A stretch of DNA of 54,399 nucleotides, taken from positions 1-54,399 of the forward strand of contig JAVHMA010000025.1 of assembly GCA_031081715.1 (NCBI GenBank), written 5' to 3'. Origin of the DNA: Armatimonadota bacterium (lineage in GTDB: Bacteria > Sysuimicrobiota > Sysuimicrobiia > Sysuimicrobiales > Humicultoraceae). The first letter of the stretch is position 1. Each line of letters opens with the position of its first letter. A program made the translations under genes and the position numbers. Positions 49,277 to 54,399 of this stretch are shown piece by piece. The notes beneath the pieces were generated by a model. It was given only the letters and a program-made list of their open reading frames with translations, did no database searches and was not told the DNA's origin.

Positions 49277-49938
49277 CACAACGCCACCCCGCCGCCGGTC
49301 GCGTCGGGCCCTGCGCGCCGCGCCAGGAAGAACCGGCCCGTCGAGGCCGTCCCGGTGTGCACCGGCGCGCAGCCCAGGTCCTCGAGCTCTTGGACCAGCG
49401 CACGGACGATTCGGGTCGGCACCAGCGCGCCCGTGGGATAGCACAAGACGATCCACCCGCCGGGCCGGACAACCCGCACCAGCTCGCGCGGCACCGGGAA
49501 CGCGTTCTGCACGGTGACCAAGTCGAAGCGGCCGTCGCCGAACGGCAAGCGCGCGGCGTCGCCGGCGAGGAACCGCACCGGCATCCCGCTGCCGCCGACG
49601 TTGCGCACCGCCTGCGCCAGCATCGCCGTCGAGAGGTCGGCGGCGACGACGCGGCAGGTCGGGAAGCGCCGCCGCAGCGGGCCGAGCACCGCGCCGGTAC
49701 CCGTGCTCACGTCGAGCGCGAGCGCCGGGGCGTCGGGGAGCTTGGCGAGCGCGGTCTCCAGCGCCGCGAAATACCCGGGGAGCGGCACTACCGTCGCATC
49801 ATAGCGCGGCGCCAGGGCGGCGTAGCGACGGCGCGCGAGCGCCCGCTGCCAGGGCGACCCGACCGCATGCGCCCTCCACGCGCCCGCGGCCAGGTAGATC
49901 GTATCCGTGATGAGCGAGGCCAGCCAGGCTGCCCGCAT
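49273..49938 (-). CDS. Class I SAM-dependent methyltransferase
   Basis: The product is 221 residues from the ATG at 49938. Residues about 8-30 are hydrophobic (LASLITDTIYLAAGAW), perhaps a membrane-associating helix. The SAM site is ALDVSTGTGAVLGPL (motif I), then VVAADLSTAMLAQAV with the ribose-binding acid, GDAARLPFGDGRFDLVTVQNAF and the post-motif VVRPGGWIVLCYP. It resembles UbiE/COQ5-like methyltransferases. The acceptor is unknown. GTGA couples it to the PIG-L gene. Confidence 0.88.
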   Translation of the reverse strand: MRAAWLASLITDTIYLAAGAWRAHAVGSPWQRALARRRYAALAPRYDATVVPLPGYFAALETALAKLPDAPALALDVSTGTGAVLGPLRRRFPTCRVVAADLSTAMLAQAVRNVGGSGMPVRFLAGDAARLPFGDGRFDLVTVQNAFPVPRELVRVVRPGGWIVLCYPTGALVPTRIVRALVQELEDLGCAPVHTGTASTGRFFLARRAGPDATGGGVALW

Positions 49939-50134
49939 CAGGTGCTCCGATCGCACACCGAGGGTGTCCGCTTCGATTCTTCTCGGCCGGAGGCGTTCCT
50001 GCCCTGCTGCGGACGTGCGCCCGTGTGGCGTGCCTCGGACGCCGCGTTCGTCGGCGGCCCGCCGTTGCGGCGGCCCGCGCGGTTGCGTATAATGAGCCGG
50101 CCGCCGGTCCCGCGGCGCCCCGTCGCACGCGCGC

Positions 50135-50210
50135 GGCCCCATCGTCTAGGGGACCAGGACGCGGCCCTCTCAAGGCCGAAACGGGGGTTCGAATCCCCCT
50201 GGGGCCACCA
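50135..50210 (+). tRNA. tRNA-Glu (anticodon CTC)
   Basis: This 76-base tRNA has the CCA end encoded. The acceptor stem GGCCCCA (50135-50141) pairs with TGGGGCC (50200-50206), with discriminator A. The anticodon stem CGGCC/GGCCG encloses CTCTCAA with anticodon CTC at 50169-50171, reading GAG. The T arm holds GGTTCGAATCC. No paired tRNA genes adjoin it. Confidence 0.98.
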
Positions 50211-50235
50211 CTCTTCTCGCCGTGGCAGCACCGTG

Positions 50236-50264
50236 TTGCCCACGACTCGCACTGCCGGTAGAAT
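50236..50264 (+). promoter_or_regulatory. Sigma-70 promoter of the sortase operon
   Basis: TTGCCC (50236-50241) and TAGAAT (50259-50264) are separated by 17 bases. The predicted start is near 50271, and GAGAGGTGG at about 50283-50291 lies before the GTG at 50294. The unit sits between tRNA-Glu and the sortase gene, so the operon has its own promoter. Confidence 0.7.
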
Positions 50265-50293
50265 AGCGGCAGTTTGAGCAATCGAGAGGTGGC

Positions 50294-51109
50294 GTGGCTG
50301 TCGTGTCGATGCCGGAGACACGAGAACCACGGCGCCGTGCGGACAGTGTCACGCCCGCGAGACGCGGGCGGCTGTTCGCGGGTGTCGCGCTTCTCCTGAC
50401 GGGTAGCGTGCTGGCCCTCTGGGGTCCGGCCGCGGTGCGGGCGGTCGTCGAGCGTGCGGATGCCGCCATCGCGCGCTTCCGCGACCTCGAGGCGGCGGTC
50501 TGGATGCGGCGTCACGTGGCGGCGCCGGCGATGCCAGCCGCAGATGCGCAGCCGGGGCGTCCTGCGCCAGCGCTGCCATACCGCGTCGTCATCGAGCCAG
50601 GGCCCGACGGCTATCTGCTCCTCATCCCCAGGATCGGCCTGCGCGCGGTGGTCCGAGAACTCGAGCCGGAGGTCTTCACCGGCGCGAACACCCCGGCGCT
50701 CAGGCGCTATGGGCTGGGGCAGGTGCCGTATACGGCCGACCTGCGCAACGTCTCGCCTGGCGCCGAGGGGACCGCGGTCATCGCCGGGCACCGGACGACC
50801 TCCGGCGCGCCATTCAGGCAGATTCACCGGCTCGTGCGCGGCGATGTGATCGTGACCCGTGGGCGCGGGATCGAGCGCCGCTGGGTCGTGGAAGGGATGC
50901 GGGTAGTCGCGCCCGACGACGTCGAGGCGATCCGATCGCGCCCCGGGCTGACCAGACTCGTGCTCCTGTCGTGCAGCCCGCCGTTCAGCGCGCGGGACCG
51001 GCTCATCGTGTACGCGCGGCCCGAGGACGCCCCGCGTTCTGCGAGACCCCAGCAGCCCGGCGCCTTGCTGCCTGGCACCACCACCTCCACGAGGTGTGAC
51101 ACGTGTTGA
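50294..51109 (+). CDS. Sortase (transpeptidase), class E/D-like
   Basis: The product is 271 residues. One transmembrane helix (about 27-45) is followed by the sortase barrel: RIGLRAVVRELEPEVF, then GTAVIAGHRTTSGAPFRQIHRL with catalytic His166, and LVLLSCSPPFSARDRLIVYA with Cys227 and the Arg at 234 or 236. It joins C-terminal sorting signals of secreted proteins to cell-wall or pilin amino groups. Its last bases overlap the proline-rich gene, the obvious substrate candidate. Sortases require exported lipid II, in agreement with the MurT/GatD wall type. Confidence 0.92.
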   Translation: MAVVSMPETREPRRRADSVTPARRGRLFAGVALLLTGSVLALWGPAAVRAVVERADAAIARFRDLEAAVWMRRHVAAPAMPAADAQPGRPAPALPYRVVIEPGPDGYLLLIPRIGLRAVVRELEPEVFTGANTPALRRYGLGQVPYTADLRNVSPGAEGTAVIAGHRTTSGAPFRQIHRLVRGDVIVTRGRGIERRWVVEGMRVVAPDDVEAIRSRPGLTRLVLLSCSPPFSARDRLIVYARPEDAPRSARPQQPGALLPGTTTSTRCDTC

Positions 51110-51888
51110 GTCTGCGAAGAATCCTGCGTGGGAGGACCGGCCCCCTGCTGGTCGTGCTCCTGGCATCGGTGGTCGTGGTGGCCGCCGCGGTGTCGTCCGC
51201 GGTCCTGGCGCAACCCCTGGGGAAGCCGGAGCCACCCACACCACCTGACAAGCCTGCACCGCCCGCGCCACCGGAGAAGCCCGCGCCGCCGGGTCCTCCA
51301 GAGAAGCCCGCGCCACCGGCTCCTCCCGACAAGCCCGGACCACCTGGTCCCCCTGAGAAGCCGGAGCCGCCGACGCCCCCGAAGCCGGACCCCGAGGGCC
51401 CGCCGGACAAGCCCGATCCGGTACCGCCGGGACCGCCTGCGCCGCAACCGCCCGTGCCGCGGCCGCCCGCGCCGCCTGTACCGCCGCAGTCGGCCCCTCC
51501 GGGTCCGCCGCCAGCGCCACCGGTACCCGAGACGGTACCACCCGCCCCCCCGGCCCCGGTGCCCGCGGCCCCGGAGGCGGCGCCGCGGCCGGCGTCACCG
51601 GTCCAGCAGCCTCCCCTGGCTCCTGCGCCGGTTCCGCCTCCACCTGCGCCGCCGTTGGCCGCCCCGGCGGCATCGCCGGCCCCGATACCTCCGCGAGTGT
51701 TGCCGGATGCGCCCCGCCGGCTGCCGTTCGGAGGACTCGAGCCTGCGATCAGCGCGCTCCTGCCCAAGGTCCGGTGGGTGGGCATCGTGCTCATGGTCGC
51801 CGGGCTGGTCCTGCTCAGTGGCGAGCTTCGGGCACGACGGCGACGAGCCAGCCCCCCGGGCCTGTTGCGGCGCGCGTCCGAGGCCTAA
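51103..51888 (+). CDS. Proline-rich wall protein with LPFGG sorting-like signal
   Basis: The product is 261 residues; the GTG (or TTG at 51106) start overlaps the sortase stop. A signal peptide (about 14-37) is followed by roughly 165 residues of Pro-rich repeats built on PPxPP-E/D-KP units (for example APPAPPEKPAPPGPPEKP), probably a stiff extended rod. Near the end LPFGG (207-211), a hydrophobic helix (about 224-240) and a basic tail (RARRRR) mimic an LPXTG cell-wall sorting signal, although Gly replaces Thr and the spacer to the helix is long. Adjacent sortase suggests a dedicated pair. Its 3' end overlaps the CAP gene by 74 bases. Confidence 0.82.
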   Translation: MLSLRRILRGRTGPLLVVLLASVVVVAAAVSSAVLAQPLGKPEPPTPPDKPAPPAPPEKPAPPGPPEKPAPPAPPDKPGPPGPPEKPEPPTPPKPDPEGPPDKPDPVPPGPPAPQPPVPRPPAPPVPPQSAPPGPPPAPPVPETVPPAPPAPVPAAPEAAPRPASPVQQPPLAPAPVPPPPAPPLAAPAASPAPIPPRVLPDAPRRLPFGGLEPAISALLPKVRWVGIVLMVAGLVLLSGELRARRRRASPPGLLRRASEA

Positions 51889-52480
51889 TCGCCGGCCCGG
51901 CGATGACCGCGAGCCCGGCCGGGCCCGCGCGGAGATGATCGCGGACCGCATCCGCGAACACCTGCACGACCATCACACCGTGCGGATCGCCGTCCACTAC
52001 GGCGAGGCCGGCCAGTCGGAACTCGGGGAACAGAATGTTGCGCCGATGGCCCGTGCTGGCCATGAGTGCCTGGTGCGCCGTTGGGACGTCCCTGGCGTGG
52101 GCCAGATTCTCCGCGAGCACCCGAGCCCGCAGCCCCTGATCGCGCACCCGGTCGTCGGCGGTTCGGCCGTCGCGCGATCGGTGAGAGAAGAAGCCGTGCG
52201 CGAACATCTCCATCGCGTGCGCCCGGGCAGCCGCCCGCAGCCCGGCGTGCGCGGTCAGCGGCCGAAGGCCCCTGGCCACGCGTTCGCGATTGACGAGGTC
52301 GAGGGCCGCGCGTTCGAGGTCGGGCCGGGGCACTGCCGAGGGGACCAGATAGGGGAGCGTGTAGGTGACCGCCGATGGGTCCGCGCTCGCCGGCGCGGAA
52401 GAGCCAGCGCCCAGCAGCGTGGCGACGACCATGAGCACGAACAGGAACCGCGGCGCACCGCCGCCGGCCGCACGGGACAT
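51815..52480 (-). CDS. Secreted CAP (SCP/PR-1) domain protein
   Basis: The product is 221 residues with a signal peptide up to about residue 33. The CAP fold is clear: ALDLVNRERVARGLRPLTAHAGLRAAARAHAMEMFAHGFFSHRSRDGRT, then VLAENLAHARDVPTAHQALMASTGHRRNILFPEF. The four pocket residues (His and Glu pairs in HAMEMF, FSH, AENLA and TGHRRNI) that bind metal or sterol-like ligands are kept. Bacterial members are exported and of uncertain role. It is convergent to the proline-rich gene, and the two 3' ends overlap by 74 coding bases. Confidence 0.92.
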   Translation of the reverse strand: MSRAAGGGAPRFLFVLMVVATLLGAGSSAPASADPSAVTYTLPYLVPSAVPRPDLERAALDLVNRERVARGLRPLTAHAGLRAAARAHAMEMFAHGFFSHRSRDGRTADDRVRDQGLRARVLAENLAHARDVPTAHQALMASTGHRRNILFPEFRLAGLAVVDGDPHGVMVVQVFADAVRDHLRAGPAGLAVIAGPAIRPRTRAATGPGGWLVAVVPEARH

Positions 52481-52685
52481 GCGTGCCTCCCGGCTTCCGT
52501 GCCGGCGCGGCGCCAGCGGGTCTCGGAGACCGCGGCGTCATCTGTGCGCCTGACTTCTTCGGCAGCCCGGCTGACTTCTCGAGGAAGCCCCTCGGCTTTG
52601 CGTCCGCGCCTCGCGGCGCGTTTGCCGTTTCGGAAGCCTGCACGTCTCGGGATGCCCATTACGGCGGCCGTTCAGACCGGCCGGC
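52481..52685. other. 205-base gap between the CAP gene and a membrane-protein gene
   Basis: No gene, repeat or RNA structure that I can support. The stretch is less GC-extreme near 52540-52600. It must hold the minus-strand promoter of the CAP gene, but I found no convincing hexamer pair. Confidence 0.4.
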
Positions 52686-53288
52686 TCATGGAGCGCGGCG
52701 CTCCCCGCAGCGCTTCACGTGCTTCGTCCCCTCGAGCTCGCACCGCCCCGGGCAGGGCTCCCAGGCGACCTCCAACGTGTCGCGGTCGTAGACCGCCACC
52801 CCCCACCAGCGCGCCGGGGAGATGATCTCGACGTAGGCCGGCAGCGCGAGCCCGTGGCGCCGCAGGGTCGCGCCAACCTCCTCGGCTTTCCGCATGGCCA
52901 GCCGCCGCGCGGCGACGAGGGAGGGATCGCGGGCCAGCTCGATCGTGCCGCGCACCTGTGGCTGCCCGCGGCCCGCGATCGTCGCGCACACCACCGCGGC
53001 GCCCGGGAGCGCCAGCGTCTCGCGCACCTCCTCGAGCGCCGCGGGAGAGACCTCGGGGCCGGCCGCCTGGGCCGGCCCCGTGAACTCCGGGACCGCGTGC
53101 AGGCGCTTCACATAGTAGTCCGACGCGAGGTAGGACGCGGCGAAGACCATCACCATCAACAACAGGCGAGTGGCGAGCGAACTCCGCTGGCGGCGCAGGC
53201 GGATCTCCTCGTACGTCCGCGCGCGCGCCTCGAGCCGGAACCGCTCCTCCTCGTAGATCCGCTGCCGGAGCTCGGGGGACAGGCTCAT
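52686..53288 (-). CDS. Single-span membrane protein of unknown function
   Basis: The product is 200 residues from the ATG at 53288 (AGGAGG seven bases upstream). A charged, probably coiled helix (about 5-36, rich in Glu/Arg) precedes one transmembrane segment (41-60, LLLMVMVFAASYLASDYYV). The outside domain (about 75-185) contains alternating strands and helices (AVVCATIAGRGQPQVRGTIELA; EEVGATLRRHGLALPAYVEIISPARWW) and ends with four cysteine-bearing residues (CPGRCELEG, KRCG) that could form disulfides. I do not recognise the family. Confidence 0.75.
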   Translation of the reverse strand: MSLSPELRQRIYEEERFRLEARARTYEEIRLRRQRSSLATRLLLMVMVFAASYLASDYYVKRLHAVPEFTGPAQAAGPEVSPAALEEVRETLALPGAAVVCATIAGRGQPQVRGTIELARDPSLVAARRLAMRKAEEVGATLRRHGLALPAYVEIISPARWWGVAVYDRDTLEVAWEPCPGRCELEGTKHVKRCGERRAP

Positions 53289-53469
53289 GACCACGCCTCC
53301 TGCCTCGCCGTGGGCGCTCCGGCCACGCCGTCACAGGAGATGTGCGATACCCGGCGGCCTCGGGCGATCACCGCCTCCGCTGCCACTGCCAGGGGTTCAG
53401 TACAGGTCTTGCCCAGCCGGGTGCCGGTTCAGGCGTGGGGAGGGGGTCGGCGCCGGCTGCCGCCCCGGA
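53289..53469. other. 181-base gap upstream of the unknown membrane-protein gene
   Basis: No coding frame with sensible composition is visible on either strand. The gap carries the promoter of the minus-strand gene at 52686-53288 and the 3' end of the small gene at 53470-53592. No terminator with a T-run is seen. Confidence 0.4.
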
Positions 53470-53592
53470 CTACCAGTTGCTGGCGGCCTGGTACCAGAGA
53501 CGGGTAATGTAGGCCACGTACAGTCCGAGCGCGGTCAGGCTGACTGCAACCGCGATTCCGGTCACGATGATCGCCACCCGCACGATGCGCAT
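53470..53592 (-). CDS. 40-residue single-span membrane micro-protein
   Basis: The ATG at 53592 opens 40 codons ending in TAG. The product starts MRIVRVAIIVTG, forms one hydrophobic helix (about 5-28) and ends in an aromatic segment with two Trp (TRLWYQAASNW). GAGAGGA lies about 12-18 bases upstream of the ATG, a weak ribosome site. TACAAT on the minus strand (plus-strand 53628-53633) is a good -10. Base composition by codon position and the sensible membrane topology argue for a real gene. It may regulate a membrane protease or pump, but nothing shows which. Confidence 0.6.
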   Translation of the reverse strand: MRIVRVAIIVTGIAVAVSLTALGLYVAYITRLWYQAASNW

Positions 53593-53699
53593 GGACGGTC
53601 CGTCCTCTCGAGGAGCCTTCTCTTTCTATTGTATTCCATGGACGACGTGCGCGCGTTCCCTCGGGCGGCCAGGAGAGCCGGCAGAACGCGCCGGCCGGG

Positions 53700-54399
53700 C
53701 TACGGTAGCAACCGCCCGGTCCCCTGGCGGAGCCAGGTGCCCTCCCGGCGGAAGCCTTCCGCGTAGCGGGCCCCGCAGGCGAAGCCTCGGAACCGCGCCG
53801 TGACCTCCATGAGCTCCAGCACATCGACGCCGGCCCGGGCCCGCAGCCAGTCGAGCTGGCTGCGGTGCTCGCGGAGCATGGCGCGCTTGGTGTCCATGAC
53901 TTCCGTGATGTCGACGTACTCCTCGGGGACGAAACCGATGCCCGCGATCGTGTCCATGTAGAACAGCGGCGGCGCGCGCCGGACCGGCGGGCTCCCGGTA
54001 ACCAGCTGGGGGCTGCTGGCGATGAACGTGGCGGCGAAGACGATCGCGCTGGTCGCGCGGTGGTCGGGGTGGTAGTCGTGCGGGGCGTGCGTGATGACGA
54101 GGTCGGCCTCCGCGGCGCGCACCGCGTCGGCCGCGCGGCGCCGCGTCTCGGGTGTGTCCGCGACGCCGCCATCCGGCAGCTCCAGACAGATGAGCCGCGC
54201 GCCGATGTGGGCCGCGGCCGCGCGCGCCTCGGCCAGTCGGGCGGCCGCGCGTGTGGCAACGTCGGCCGCCGCATGCCCGAGCTCGCCGGCGGTGGCGCAG
54301 CAGATGGTCACCTTCGCGCCCGCGGCCGCGTAGCGCGCGAGCGTGCCGGCCGCGAGGATCTCGACGTCGTCGGGGTGGGCGCCGACGGCCAGGACGCTG
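53700..54399 (-). CDS. PIG-L family deacetylase (5' end beyond the window)
   Basis: The frame is open to the right window edge, so the start lies outside; 233 residues are visible. It has the complete zinc motif GAHPDDVEILAAGTLARY at the edge, then ELPDGGVADTPETRRRAADAV and HAPHDYHPDHRATSAI with the third ligand. FYMDTIAGIGFVPEEYVDIT and the MDTKRAMLREHRSQLDWL block are typical of LmbE-like enzymes. Probable N-acetyl-sugar deacetylase. It is the third PIG-L homologue of the window and, unlike the copper-linked one, looks catalytically intact. Confidence 0.92.
   Translation of the reverse strand, partial: SVLAVGAHPDDVEILAAGTLARYAAAGAKVTICCATAGELGHAAADVATRAAARLAEARAAAAHIGARLICLELPDGGVADTPETRRRAADAVRAAEADLVITHAPHDYHPDHRATSAIVFAATFIASSPQLVTGSPPVRRAPPLFYMDTIAGIGFVPEEYVDITEVMDTKRAMLREHRSQLDWLRARAGVDVLELMEVTARFRGFACGARYAEGFRREGTWLRQGTGRLLP

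Overview
The window is a very GC-rich (about 70%), gene-dense bacterial chromosome segment with no insertion sequences, CRISPR arrays or phage genes. GTG starts are frequent, and many neighbouring genes share a GTGA or ATGA stop/start overlap. Several features suggest a monoderm-type (Terrabacteria) bacterium: a Gram-positive/actinobacterial-type LexA box, the MurT/GatD lipid II amidation pair, a sortase with a proline-rich partner, and a fadN-fadA-fadE gene order. No marker gene allows a phylum assignment. TGA is the normal stop for most genes, so the standard bacterial code applies.

Layout. 1-2.8 kb: small exported protein, then an ECF sigma factor, zinc-finger anti-sigma factor and MucB/RseB-like sensor. 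2.8-4.4 kb: Rv2578c-type radical SAM gene with a LexA box inside its promoter spacer and a 166-residue mini-intein placed exactly before the third [4Fe-4S] cysteine. 4.4-7.2 kb: two small envelope proteins, an HtrA protease and an SDH-type serine protease. 7.2-11.7 kb: SDR, DinB-like protein, acyl-CoA ligase, MFS transporter. 11.7-13.1 kb: two tandem VapBC-type toxin-antitoxin pairs. 13.2-18 kb: a complete Liv-type ABC transporter. 18.1-20.9 kb: 2-oxoacid:ferredoxin oxidoreductase. 21-26.6 kb: a beta-oxidation operon. 26.7-31.4 kb: cation efflux protein, glucose-6-phosphate dehydrogenase and a CopC-CopD fusion.

31.4-42.1 kb is the most interesting block. It holds (i) a membrane-anchored peroxiredoxin-like gene interrupted by an in-frame TGA exactly at the catalytic Cys position, with a SECIS-like hairpin behind it, so a probable selenoprotein; (ii) csoR; (iii) two near-identical CsoR-type operators, one before a PIG-L homologue that has lost its metal ligands, the other before a His-rich mini-membrane protein and a P1B-type ATPase; (iv) an operon of a two-domain multicopper oxidase, a ZIP permease with an extra extracytoplasmic domain and a DtxR/MntR-type regulator. 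Between (ii) and (iii) lie an oligopeptide-type binding protein and two permeases without ATPases.

42.1-54.4 kb: bifunctional-nuclease family protein, LemA, HtpX, LysM-NlpC/P60 hydrolase, MurT-GatD, EamA transporter, a PIG-L deacetylase, a methyltransferase, tRNA-Glu(CTC), a sortase and its proline-rich partner, a CAP-domain protein, two small membrane proteins and a truncated PIG-L gene at the right edge.

The themes are envelope maintenance, fatty-acid and amino-acid catabolism feeding ferredoxin-linked oxidation, and metal and redox homeostasis. Functions are inferred from motifs visible in the translated sequence and gene context; no database search was run.
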